Part shown: one piece after another, positions 22,230-33,302 of the stretch
Layout of the letters: every line of letters starts with the position of its first letter
Numbering within the stretch: the stretch's first letter is position 1
Assembly (NCBI GenBank): GCA_027422505.1
Contig: JAPQWV010000002.1
Location: 24,592,501-24,656,500 of the forward strand
Direction: 5' to 3'
Origin: Craterostigma plantagineum
Taxonomy: Eukaryota > Streptophyta > Magnoliopsida > Lamiales > Linderniaceae
Length of the DNA stretch: 64,000 bases
Notes under the pieces: model-generated
Database searches by the model: none
What the model was told of the DNA's origin: nothing
What the model saw: the letters and a program-made list of their open reading frames with translations, nothing else
Program-made: the position numbers and the translations under genes

Positions 22230-22620
22230 TTCGGTGCGGACCCGTGCTGATAAGCATAGGACTGTGCTTCGAATTTAATTGAACAGGCCCGTTTTCATGG
22301 GACCCGCCCATAAAATGATGGTCCCAGCAGGGTCCACTGCGTATAAGCGTGGCACCCTGGTTATAACGAGCGGGTTCCCTGCGTCTCGTGACCTTGCGCC
22401 TGTGAAGAACAACACGGGACCCGCGCGATACGATCAGGGGACCCCGCACGTAAAATCAAGGCACCCGCGCTTATAGCCAGGGGACCCGTGCCTAGTCCTT
22501 CTTTTTATGGGCGGGTCCCGTGAACGCGCAGGTCCCGTGAAAATACGCACAGTTCCCCTGCTCATGCGCAAGGGTCTAATTCGCATCCGTGCTCGACTGT
22601 CAGCATATGCGATGCGGTCC
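22230..22620. repeat. GC-rich minisatellite of GGGACCCGCGC-like units (right block)
   Basis: The same degenerate GGGACCC/GGGTCCC words as at 20870-21260 recur here with GCGC, CATAAA and TATAAGC neighbours. The two blocks lie on either side of the DEK_C exon. Confidence 0.65.
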
Positions 22621-22721
22621 CCTGCCCATATGTGCATAAGGATTTTCGATTTTCAATATTCATACCAAGTAATTGGCTAAACTGTGTTTTACGTATAAAT
22701 TAGGTTGTGATGAAGAAGTAA

Positions 22722-23300
22722 TTGGGCACAAGTGCTCAAGTTCCTAATTGTCGTGTTACGGTGACCTCGCTATACGACGAGGCCATCCAGCTGATAAGAC
22801 AGTGTCTTAACGATGAGGAGTTGCAGATTTATTGTGCCCAGAGTTCGTTCGGCCGCCTTGTCATGGCCAAGGCGGACTTTAACCTCTCGCTTCAGTTGCT
22901 GTGGTACCTCATCCAGAGGCAGACGGCGCTGCACACCCGCGAAGAGCTGTGGATGGTTGTTGGCAAAAAACCACTTCGATTTTCAAAATCGGAGTATTGC
23001 CTAATCACCCGGCTCAAATTCGCAGCCGCAATTCCGACGGTTAACCGCATCGAAGCATTCACAAGGAGGCATTTTGGCGCTAGATCAACAATTCGCCTGT
23101 CGAACGTCAAGCAGGCGTTGGAGGAGTTGGCTGGCGACGAGGAACGTGTGGACTTCGAGAAGCTCAAGTTGGCGGACGTTTACTTCGCCACCGCGGTGTT
23201 GCTGCCTCGAAAGTCCAAGAAGGACACCGTCGTCAGTTCCTGGGTCCTAAACTACCAAGCACTGGTCCTATGCTACCAAGCACTGTCCTGTGCTTGCAAG
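22722..23300 (+). pseudogene. DUF1985-domain protein fragment in the MULE
   Basis: The reading frame contains ELWMVVGKKPLRFSKSEYCLI followed by TRLKF. This corresponds to the DUF1985 signature (ELWFvvgGkplRFSl.EfalvTGL) of plant transposon-associated proteins, often fused to Ulp1-like proteases. The first residue shown by a long ORF would be a TTG codon, so the true start is probably in an upstream exon. The frame runs into the hAT MITE inserted at 23301, which truncates it. No Ulp1 protease domain is visible downstream in this element. Confidence 0.65.
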
Positions 23301-24024
23301 TAGGGGTGGGTGTTCGGGTTCGGGTAATCGGATTTTACCCGAACCCGATCGCGTTCGGGTAGTTCGGATCGGGTAGTTCGGGTTATTTTTCGGGTATCGG
23401 GTAACCCGATACCCGATAGTTGTTAATCGGGTCGGGTATCGGGTAGTAATTTACTACCCGATCGGGTTATTCGGGTACCCTATATATTTTTTTTAAAAAA
23501 AAATATTAGTTTTGTACATACTTTAAAAACATATATAATACATATATCAATATATAACTTTGAGTGATGTTAAAGTTTTAAATAACGACTAGTTTTTTAT
23601 TTTAAGTCTATAATTAACAACTGATAATTTATATCAATATATGTCATCATAAAAATTTAAAATATATTCTCAAAATTTGTATTAATATATAATTAACAAC
23701 TGATAATTTATATCAATGTATATATTATATTTATTGAAAACAAAATATCCAAATATTATAAGTGATATTAATATATAACATGAATATTTTAATATTATTG
23801 AATTATAATATTTTTAGTCATATTCTAATTAAAAATCGGGTACCCGACTACTCGACGTCGGGTACCCGACTACCCGACGTCGGGTACCCGAACCCGATAT
23901 ATACCCGACAAGCGGGTACCCGCCGTAAATTGGGTCGGGTTCGGGTATAAATCTTAACCCGAATCCGAACTACCCGAACCCGAACTACCCGATACCCGAC
24001 TACCCGACCCGATGCCCACCCCTA
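23301..24024. mobile_element. hAT MITE with perfect 8-bp duplication CTTGCAAG, nested in the MULE
   Basis: CTTGCAAG lies at 23293-23300 and 24025-24032. The element starts TAGGGGTGGGTGTTCGGG and ends with the complement of TAGGGGTGGGCATCGGG. Both arms are filled with GGGTATCGGGT- and ACCCGA-type words and the middle is AT-rich. Length 724 bp with no gene. Confidence 0.9.
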
Positions 24025-24527
24025 CTTGCAAGTACGGGTCCCCACCAAATTAGGGTTCGATGGGTCGTTCCCAGATCCCCTTCTCGCGTCAAGTTGAAGA
24101 AGACGAAGAGTACACATACCTCCACTCTTTGGGTGTTCGCGTTGAATGCCATTGTCAATTGAGTGGATTGAGGTTCGGATTTCGGTTTGAGTTGCAGACA
24201 AAACGATTTGCAGGATAAGGGCGGGAGAGAACGCTTGCTTTTTTTACTAAGAGAGCAGTGAAAGTTGAAAGTGGTTGCTTTTTTCTTTCTTTTTTTTACT
24301 TTTACTCTTTCGTTCTTCTATCACGGGTCTGATGTTTCAGATTCGCTACAGTATAACCCGGTAAGTTTAATTTTTTTTGTTAAGTGTTGTTGAGGTTGTT
24401 GATTGACATTAAATAAGGATAAAATAGTCTTTAGTGCAGAGTTAGTAAGGGTACAAAGGTAAAATCCGAATGCTATTTTTTAAAAGATGATCAACTTAAA
24501 GGCTATTTACTTAAAAAAAGAAAAACC

Positions 24528-24688
24528 TATAAAGAGGCTTTTCGTGTTCCGACTGAGTAATTGCCATTGCAGATTTAGTGTAGTAATCCAAGAAAGGCCA
24601 ACTCTTTTTTCTTTTTAAGCTCTGAAAGGGACAGTGGACTCTTCACTTCGCAGCTCTCGCAATTACTCCCAGCAAGAATCATTAGTAA
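24528..24688 (+). promoter_or_regulatory. Short TERT upstream region between the MULE end and the start codon
   Basis: Only about 150 bp of non-transposon DNA remains between the MULE target duplication (24528-24537) and the TERT ATG. The region contains ATTGCCATTGCAG- and GGCCAACTC-type words but no clear TATA box. Part of the original TERT promoter probably lies left of the MULE. Confidence 0.4.
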
Positions 24689-27600
24689 ATGCGGAACAGA
24701 AACCGAAAGCGAGTCCCCAAGGTCCTGTGGCGCCTCTTCCGCGGCGGCGCTCGCACCCTCGCCGACACCATCGCGGCAGTGGTTCCTCCTTGCCGTTGCA
24801 GCAATTGCCGATGCATTTCCTGCGGCGGCGACGCTTTTCTCCTCCGACCGGAGGATCCACCAGAGTACCGTAGGCTGTTGCGGGGTTGCTACGCTGTGGT
24901 TTCGGAGAATGCCCCTTCGCTGTCCGTGTACGACCCAGAATCTCGATGGCCGATGCGTGAGGTGAAAAATGCTTTTCGGGTGATTTTTTTCTTTTTGTAG
25001 GGCATAGATTCAATTATGTGCTGATGGGTATGGTGCTGGCCATCTTTTGATCAAATATTTTGGCGGGAAATGCCTGAAGGCGATTTTTTTTTTATTTGAA
25101 TTTCTTGATGCTATATGTCTGTGGTGTGGAGTTTGCTGCTGCTGATTGCGCTTTATTGTAGAAAATTTCGCGATTCGTGGATAGCAATGTGTCATGTTTA
25201 CTTGTGGAGTTATGGTTTCAGATTGTACGAGGGAGTATTGAAATGATTTTGTATGAACAACCTTCCTCTGAAAACTTGATCTGCTCCAATTATGACAAGG
25301 TGAGCGGTGACTTTATCATACAATTATTTTTTTATATTATCAGTCGACTGATGTAAAAGCCTCCATATTTTGTTTAATGTATGTATCCCATGATTGCAGG
25401 TCAAGCAAACAAGTGCTGTTATTGATGCATTAGCATCATCCGAATGGGATCTCCTCCTGACTAGGGTAAGAGAATTTGATTAATATTGTATTAGATTCTT
25501 GTATGGTGACTTAGCGCGGTTTTTATGCCACTAATTGATTATCCAGGTTGGTGACGCTGTATTGTTGTACTTAATCAAGTATACGTCGATATTTCTGCCA
25601 CTTCCTCTGAAAAAGTACCATCAGATATCTGGTTTTCCTGTCAGTAGTTTGTGCATCAAATTGCTGAGTAATAGGCCTGGCTCAGAAGCTGCGCAAAATG
25701 CACTTGCATTTCACGGTAAAGATATGTGAGATGTTGTCTTGATCTCCATGGTTTTCAGATTTTGTTTGACGAGTTAAATTATCCTCTAAATGACCAAGTT
25801 TAATAAATAATTATGTGAATGTCGTAGGAAGCGAATTGCAGTCCACTTGGATGATTGGATCCTTCAGACTCATAACTACTCATAACTATCTCTTGAGTCA
25901 CTAATGCTTCAATCTGTTCTAACCACATTTAATCGCAATTCTGCTGATTCATTTTCAAATAAGTTTTAGGTACCTCAGTGGAGATGCTTTTGGCTATCTT
26001 TTTGTTGTTATGCTGTATTTCTACTCTATTTGAATTCTAGAAGATTAATCAGGCTCAAAGAAGAGGAGAAAATTGGTGTTAGCCACTGAGTCAAAATCAG
26101 AGGAACAGCCAAAATTATATGATTTTGGTCTAGAGTCTTCTTCAAACTTTATAATGTCTGTAGGGAGTGAAGGTATGTTGACTTGGCTTAAACCGTTTAA
26201 CCATTCAGAAAAACATGTTAAAATAGCCTAGCCTGAGAATGGTACAATTCCTGCAGCTGCTAATTGTGTCTGCGCTGAAGAGTCACTTCTTCAAAGATGT
26301 GAAGAAGGCTCAAAAGAAGATGTCCAATTGTCCCGAAAACGTACAAGGCAGTACCGATGGCAGCGACAGAGAAAACGTAGACAGCTAGCTGCTCAAGGAA
26401 CCGTTTCTTTGATCCCATGTAGAGAAAAGTTCAGTAATGTCGTGTCTACAGGAATTATTTCTGAACATCCTGCCAGTTCAAGCAACGGAGATGATAGTGT
26501 AAGTGAGATATTGTTTTACTTCCACTGACTTCATGGTACTTTGGTGGTGCCTACACAGAATTGCTTTCCTAACTAGAGCTCTGTTCGAAAATGATATCTT
26601 AGTTTCCATTTACATGGATTGAATGTTCGATTTATTTGCAGAAGATTGAAATCTGCTCTTGCTGTTCAGTCTTCCACAATGCACTTCAGATGAACAAAAA
26701 TACCGAGATCAGTCGGCGGGACTTATTATATAGATTAAATAAGTCATCATCAGCTTTCCCCAGGAACCGTATCCTCATCAGAACCTACTCCATAAACTTT
26801 TTATACGCCCTATTTTCCTATTACATTAAGCATGTTTCCTATATCCCAAAAACCGCTTCTTATTATGATACTTCTTCTAAATATTTTCCTGTATGCCTCC
26901 TGCTTGTTTGGAAATGAGATCATACTGAACCTCAACTATGAGCAGACATACTGTATACTGTAAAGCCCAATGATTCAGGAGCAATAGACTTGTTCAATAG
27001 TATATTTGGATCAGTTGGAATAGGCAAGAATTCGCCTGCAGTTCCCTGTCTCCACAGCCAAGCTAGCTCGTTTATCAGATCGAATTGTCTGTAAGCAAAC
27101 AATGTATCAACTGTTGCATTGATATGTATAAAACTAATCAATATCATGTCATGCCCTTTTGAACTCTTCTATTCAGTCCATATTTGATCTGTTTGTCCTT
27201 TGTCCTTTAGATACCACTGGCTTGTGAAGCTACTCAAAAGAATTGTTCGTGATACTCACAATTTGCCGTACTTGAAACTGTTGGACAAGCACTGCCCTTC
27301 CATATCCTCGTGTCAAGATGCTACTTGCAGCCTTGGCACTTTGATTGAGGTCAAAGTTTATATATATCTCCTTTGTGCAACTAGGCCTGTCTTTCTTTGT
27401 GATTCCTTCCTTATAAAACAAGGCAAACGAACTGAATGTTGCGGGTTACTGTTTTTATATAAAAAATGCTTTGGGTTTGTGACTTCAGGGAAATAATTCT
27501 GGTATGAACTCATCCATAAGTGGATCACGCAGTGACGGAAAGATGCTTAAAAATGTCAAAACCGAAGATAACTGTGTGAAGTATCCTCAAGCAATTGTTC

Positions 27601-30148
27601 ATCGAGTTGAATCAAGTAAGAAATGCTGTGAGAAGGAACAGGTCGTATCATTTATCTGGGCTATTTGCAGGAGAATAGTTCCTTCCGAAATGTTGGGAGG
27701 AGCCTCTAATTGGAGAATTTTGGGAAGGAACATTTCCAAATTCATTCTACTGCGGAAGTATGAGAAGTTCACGCTTAAGGAATGCATTTATAAACTGAAG
27801 CTATCGGCCTTTTTGTCAGATAAACTTCTCAGCGACGCAAGTAGGAAACACAGTGGATGTGGCTTAACTGATTCTACCAGGAACATAATTGTTGAATCCT
27901 GGATCTTTTGGTTTTTCTCTCAGCTTGTTTCTCCACTAGTCCAAGCCAACTTTTATGTTTCAGAAAGTCAAAATGACAAACACGAGGTATCCTTTTACCG
28001 TAAGTCCACTTGGCGCCAACTGATCAGCGAAGCTAGGAATGGCATGGACGGTAAAAGGTATCGCCAACTAAATCACGAATCTGTTAGAAAGATCATAAGT
28101 AACAGGAGTTTTGGTTTCTCAAGAGCAAGACTTCTTCCCAAGCAATTTGGATTTAGGATGCTGATAAATCTCAGAGCACCATCAAGAATGCCCACACACC
28201 CTCTGCCCTCTGTAATTCGATCTAATCATAAGTGGCAAGGAAAAGTATGTTTCAGCCGCCAATACAAGAAGTATCAGTCATTCAAGTCTGTAAACAATGT
28301 TCTTCATGATTTCCATGTGGTGTTAAAAGGTCTATGCACGAAATCCAAGGACATGTTAGGCTCCTCAGTATTTGATTACAACGATGTTTACAGAAAGCTG
28401 GTGCCTTTCTTGTTTCTTCTTAAAGAACAGTCTCTTGGCATTATGCCTGATGCGTTCATTGTGGTAGCAGACGTGTTGAAGGCTTTTGATTCTATCCACC
28501 AGGGTAAATTGCTTGGTGTAATGAAAGAGGTCATCGTAGATGATGAATATCCCTTGGAAATGTTACTTCAGGTTATTAGCAATAAGAAGTCACTGAAGGT
28601 CCAAAAGCATTTGACCTTAGCAAGCGGGGAGATGGTTGCTGAATCTTCCAACTTCAAGTCACAGCTTTCGGCTCGTTCCTCAGATGGAATCCTTGTGAGT
28701 AAGGTAATTGATATTTTAGTTTCCAATTGACTCAGTATAGTATGCATGAGTTAGCCAACGATATGCATAACCCATAATTTGCGAATTGTAAACTTTCACA
28801 GTTTTGAATTTTAGAACTGTATATCATTTCCAGATCTTTTAGTACACAGGACTGTAAACTATCTGCCCTTATTTAAGCTATTTCCCCAAGTATCATCCTT
28901 TTTTACTTCAAATCTTACCTTTGGTGTCTCAGGAGTTGAGCAGAATAGTAAGGAAAGAGGAGTTTCTCACCATTTTAAAGGAGCACATAAGTCGCAATGT
29001 AGTACAGCTAGATGGAAACTATTACTTGCAACGTATTGGTATACCTCAAGGGAGTGTCCTATCTTCTCTGCTGTGTTCTTTTTACTACGGACACATGGAA
29101 AGGAATGTAATCTTTCCGTTTCTCAACAAAGCGCGCGGAGGCTTTCTCCAGGAATGCAAGGAAACACTTGAGAGTTCTCCCAAATATATTCTCCTTAGGT
29201 TCATCGATGACTTTCTCTTCATATCAACTTCGAAAGTTCAGGCCTCTATGTTCTTTTCCCGCTTGAAAAGAGGAGTTCGCGAGTACAACTGCTGCATGAA
29301 CGAGGATAAATATGGATTGAACTTCGATATTGAGGACAAAAAAGGCTGTGAATCAAACAGATTGTGTGTGGGAAGAGACAGCGCCTCGTTTCTTCGTTGG
29401 AGTGGACTACTTATCAACAGCTGTACATTGGAAATCCAAGCAGACTACACAAGGTAGGTTTATATATAAGTATATTTTCTCTGGGTTGTATGTTCACTAA
29501 AATCGATTGCTAGGTATCTGAATTCCCATTTGAGCTCGACACTAACAGTGAGCTGTCGAGGAAAAGTTGGTCATACGTTGAAGACGAAGCTGCGAAACTA
29601 CCTCCGACCTAAATGCCATCCTATGTTCTACGATTCTAACATCAATTCTCCACACATAGTCAGACTCAATATATATCAGGCATTTCTGCTTTCTGCCATG
29701 AAATTCCTCTGCCACGTCTCCAACTTATCCATTCTTCCCAGATTCAGCCCATCTTTTTACGTCGAAGCCATATTCTCATCTATAAGGTACAATACCACAC
29801 ATACGTACATTCTCAATTCATGTCGAATGTCAGTTTCTCTTCCAAGAACTTGAATTTGAAGATTTACACTGCAGATACATGCACAGGCTACTAAAGAAGA
29901 AGATGTATTCCTTAGCAGGCGATGTTGATTTTCGTCCCAAGTATGGAGTAAAGAGGAAAGATGTTCTATGGCTGGGGTTGTATGCTCATACTCGAGCGAT
30001 AAAGAAGAAGCAATCGCAGTACAGAGAGCTTCTCCATTTGCTAACTTCTAAGCTGAAAGCGTATGGAAAGGTGGAGAAGATGCCCGCCGAGCTAAGGTAT
30101 GCAGTCGATGATTCTCATTCTTCGGTGCTTTGGAGAATTAAGTATTGA
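24689..30148 (+). CDS. TERT: Telomerase reverse transcriptase, 13 predicted exons, about 1,213 aa
   Basis: TERT is the catalytic subunit that copies telomerase RNA onto chromosome ends in the nucleus. Predicted exons: 24689-24961, 25222-25299, 25400-25465, 25547-25715, 26053-26172, 26257-26498, 26642-26768, 26946-27090, 27211-27349, 27489-28703, 28933-29453, 29514-29786 and 29875-30148. All introns are GT-AG and phases agree, giving one open frame. The N-terminus starts with RVPKVLWRLFRGGAR. LKLLDKHCPS and the VSFIWAICR RNA-binding motif follow, then RT motif A (VVADVLKAFDS, Asp about 781), motif B' (GIPQGSVLSSLLC) and motif C (RFIDDF, Asp about 950-951). The C-terminus ends SSVLWRIKY, like other plant TERTs. 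All three catalytic Asp are present, so it looks functional. Arabidopsis TERT has about 1,120 residues and 12 exons. Confidence 0.95.
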
Positions 30149-30296
30149 CCGTTTAGGGTAAATCAATGTATGTCGAAATTCTTACTATGGGGTGTTATTT
30201 ATAGCAGATTATAACTCATTTTAAGTTAGACTAACTTTCAATTGTGCAAGTCATATGTTGTCTATAAGCAAAATGATATTTCAAGTTTAATGTGTC

Positions 30297-31234
30297 TAGG
30301 GGTATTCATTATTTGGGTGACCCAATTAAACCACCCGAACCGATCTGAATTCGGCGTATTTGGTTTGGTTAATTCGGGGATCGGGTGGTTAATTGGGTCA
30401 CCCGAATTATTAAACGGGGAAATGGTTTGGGTATTGGGTGGGATAAAAAAATTCGGGGCACACCTGAAACCCGAATAGCATAATTTTTTTTATTTTTAAT
30501 ATAGATATAAATCATATAAAAATAATACTAATGGGACCTACCTTAAAAGATATAAATCATATAAAAATAATACTATATGGGCCTAGGGTAGGGCATTGAT
30601 CTCACACCATCATCACCATTCACCAACAACATCAGGACACCACATCTTTCTTCACGGAGGTGTAATAACCACCGCAGCCATGAATCTTCACTAATGGACC
30701 ATTTTAACCCCGAAATAAGAATGCCCACGATCTGCTTTCATCTTCTCCTCATGGCTTCCATGGATAGGTTCAGCCATAGCCTTCTCGTCAAAAGAAGAAC
30801 CCCAGCTCGAAAACCTCGTCCTTCGCCGCTTAGAATTCTCCGAAGAACTCGAGGAAGAAGACCAAGAAAGTGAAGACAGTGAAGAAGACGCCACCGACGA
30901 AGGCGGCGCATGGAACTCCTTGGAGGGATAAACGACGGCAGCGACCCTTCCTAATGTCAAAGCGCGCAGAATGCTTTGTGTTTTGGAACACTCAGTGTCG
31001 TATGAATGTTGTATGTTGTTGTGTAATATTGTTGATGGATTGTATTATGAACAAGCTTGTTAATTGGTTGTTTACATAACCAAACCAATTAACCCGAAAA
31101 CCGAATAATCCGAGAACCAAATAGTTAATTGGTTTTTGGTTTGGTTTGCGGGTGGTTGTATCATCTGTCAAAACCCGAATAACCCAAACCGAATAACCCG
31201 AACACCAAAAAATTAACCCATTTGAACACCCCTA
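30297..31234. mobile_element. hAT element with 8-bp duplication AATGTGTC and possible captured sequence
   Basis: AATGTGTC lies at 30289-30296 and 31235-31242. The left end TAGGGGTATTCATTATTTG pairs with the right end, the complement of TAGGGGTGTTCAAATGGG. GGGT- and AACCCGA-type words fill both arms. The middle (about 30600-31000) is not AT-rich filler but contains an ORF-like region. Length 938 bp; it begins about 150 bp after the TERT stop codon. Confidence 0.88.
30691..30960 (-). pseudogene. Possible host gene fragment carried by the hAT element
   Basis: An 89-residue ORF on the minus strand reads AAVVYPSKEFHAPPSS, a serine-rich run, then KRRRTRFSSWGSSFDEKAMAEP. The composition looks like real plant protein sequence rather than transposon filler, and it lies entirely inside the hAT element. 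I do not recognise the parent gene. A plus-strand ORF over the same bases has no such features. Confidence 0.35.
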
Positions 31235-31401
31235 AATGTGTCTATCTGTGGAACAGACTCTATATATAGTTGCTATAAGAGGTGAAGTAATATTTTCTTT
31301 GGCAAGAAATCCCACTTGGACATTTTCCGTATCCTCTTACACTAATATTGATTTGTCTTCATTAATATATATATATATATATATATATAAATATATATAC
31401 A

Positions 31402-31620
31402 GAAATGTTATGGTGCTCACCTTGCGGGAGCATCATCCGTGAACACCTGTTGTGTGGCATGTTTTTGTGCCATGTCAACATGCCAAATCAACCCCTGACG
31501 GGTTCACTAATTCCATGTGTAGGTTATAGATCAATAAAAAATTCCATTGTATGCTGATTTGGTGCGTTGATGTGGTTGGTGCTCACGAAGATGTTCATGC
31601 AAGGTGAGCACCATAACATT
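31402..31620. mobile_element. MITE with 20-bp perfect inverted repeats, inserted in TA repeats
   Basis: AATGTTATGGTGCTCACCTT at 31402-31421 is exactly complemented at 31601-31620. AT-dinucleotide runs flank both sides (31364-31397 and 31622-31644). The ends match those of the larger fold-back element at 14020-14391, so both belong to one family. Length 219 bp, no ORF. Confidence 0.85.
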
Positions 31621-31631
31621 ACTATATATAT

Positions 31632-31644
<13 letters not shown>

Positions 31645-31667
<23 letters not shown>
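31645..31667 (+). repeat. (GT)n microsatellite
   Basis: A GT dinucleotide run directly follows the AT run next to the MITE. Confidence 0.9.
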
Positions 31668-32362
31668 GAAAGATGTATATATTTCTATAATGTATGTTAC
31701 ATTAGAAGCAAAGAGATAGCTCCACCAGAAACTTACCTTTTGGTTGAAGTCTTGAATAAAAAAGTCTTACGTACTAATTAATATGTCGGTGGTTACGAGA
31801 TATATAATGTTATTGGCACCTCAAACGGTCTTATAAACAATTATAGTAGAAAATTCGCAAGTCAGACAGACCCTGTCAGGTTTTTTTTATATGCAGGTAC
31901 CTGTCAGAATAAATTTTTACAACATTGGTACTCGTTCCGTCGTAAGTACGTCATAGAACACATTTAGGTAACATAGGGAAACATATTGTGGTACATAATA
32001 CAGTGAGAAAATGATACATCATATAACACACTTAATAGTATTATATAGACCGTATATGGGTACCATATAAACGCATGACATGGTACTTAATACACATACA
32101 AAAAGGTACATCAAGACAAGGAAAATGGTACACACAATCGAACGGGTACTTAAATCAAAATTTTTCTGACAAGGGGTCTGACTTGAAATTTTTTTATATA
32201 AATTGGTATTTTCTGTAGATACACCAAATAAAAAACGTTAGAATTTCGTTTTTCTTTCCAGCAGATTGGATGTGTCCGTCTTCTTTGATTGTCATCAATC
32301 GTCTTAAAACCAAAATAAAAGAAAAGAACAAATAGCATATCATATAGTTACACGTAACAAGA
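31668..32362. other. Intergenic, no gene seen
   Basis: AT-rich DNA. The words TGGTAC and GGTACA recur (for example near 31926, 31991, 32061 and 32104), suggesting an old repeat fragment. No ORF is supported. Confidence 0.4.
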
Positions 32363-33008
32363 CTGACATGCAGGGGCGGACCCACGTAGGGCTCGGGGGT
32401 CCATTGACCCCCCGGCCGCCGGGATGAAAGAGTAGTATACCTGCCATGAACTGTCTGTGCTTCAATGGTTTTTCATCGTGAGGATTGAGGAAGAAGGTAA
32501 TGAAATTAGGGTTAGTTAGTCCTCTCATTTCTATTGGGCTTCCATTTTACTTTTGGGCTATTTATTTTATAATAAACAACATATGCTTGGTTATATATAG
32601 TGGGCTCTCATCCTGTGGGCCGTTTCTTTAATATATTTTTTCTGATGCCGTTTCCTTTATAAAAATTACAAAAATAACATTTCTAGTAATATAATACAGA
32701 ACGTTTGGAAAAAAGTAATAATAATACAGAACATTGAATTAAAATCGGGTGAATCTTCCTTAAAATTACTATAAAAAAATCTAAGAAAGAAAAAGCAAAG
32801 CACACACATATGAACAGAAGCAAGCAGCATGAAACAATTGCTATTGGAGATTGACATTTGAATGATTCGTATGTATCAAATTATTTATCTAGCTAGGAGG
32901 TCTGTTTATCTTATCACCTACAATATTTCTTTGATTATTTATTTTGGTAATGTGATAGTTCTAAGAGTTCTATTCATATAGGTTTTCGTAATTTTTTATT
33001 TTAATTTG

Positions 33009-33239
33009 TTTCGAAAATAGACAATTAAAATATATAAATATTATGGTAGTGGGTTGCTTTATTAGTGGCTGATTTTGCTCCTTAAATTAGGGAATATTTT
33101 ACTCCCTAAATTATGGAATGAATTGCTCCTTGAATTGATGAAGATAGTGGTGTAAAGTTACTTTAGTTAGTGCTATAGTGTAGTATATATTGTATCTCAA
33201 CGTAATGGAAATATAACTCTCTCATTATTATTTTCAAGT
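33009..33239 (+). repeat. 5' LTR of copia element 1
   Basis: About 231 bp, nearly identical to 37774-38003. Its first bases TTTCG replace TGTCA of the 3' copy, so the usual TG start has mutated. It ends CAAGT directly before the primer-binding site. Confidence 0.85.
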
Positions 33240-33251
33240 TGGTATCAGAGC
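33240..33251 (+). other. Primer-binding site (initiator tRNA-Met type)
   Basis: TGGTATCAGAGC immediately follows the 5' LTR, the standard copia primer-binding site. Confidence 0.9.
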
Positions 33252-33302
33252 AACAAGAGAATTCCAGCGATACCTCTACAGAATTTTTTTTTCCTTTAAG
33301 CC

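Larger units (their letters stand above)
20378..24527. mobile_element. Mutator-like element (MULE) carrying a DEK_C-like exon and a DUF1985 gene
   Basis: TATAAAGAGG occurs at 20368-20377 and 24528-24537 as a 9-10 bp target duplication. The ends form a long imperfect inverted repeat: the left starts GGGTCTTTTTAAAAAATAGCC and the complement of the right starts GGTTTTTC and also contains AAATAGCCTTT and AAAAAATAGCA. Inside lie GC-rich minisatellites, a DEK_C-like exon, a DUF1985-like ORF and a nested hAT MITE (23301-24024). No transposase is present, so it is non-autonomous. MULEs with DUF1985 and Ulp1-like genes are known in plants. Confidence 0.75.

Noticed and set aside
27489..29453. RT motifs considered as a retrotransposon or LINE
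   Set aside because: The GIPQGSVLSSLLC motif, the N-terminal domains and the multi-exon structure are specific to TERT.
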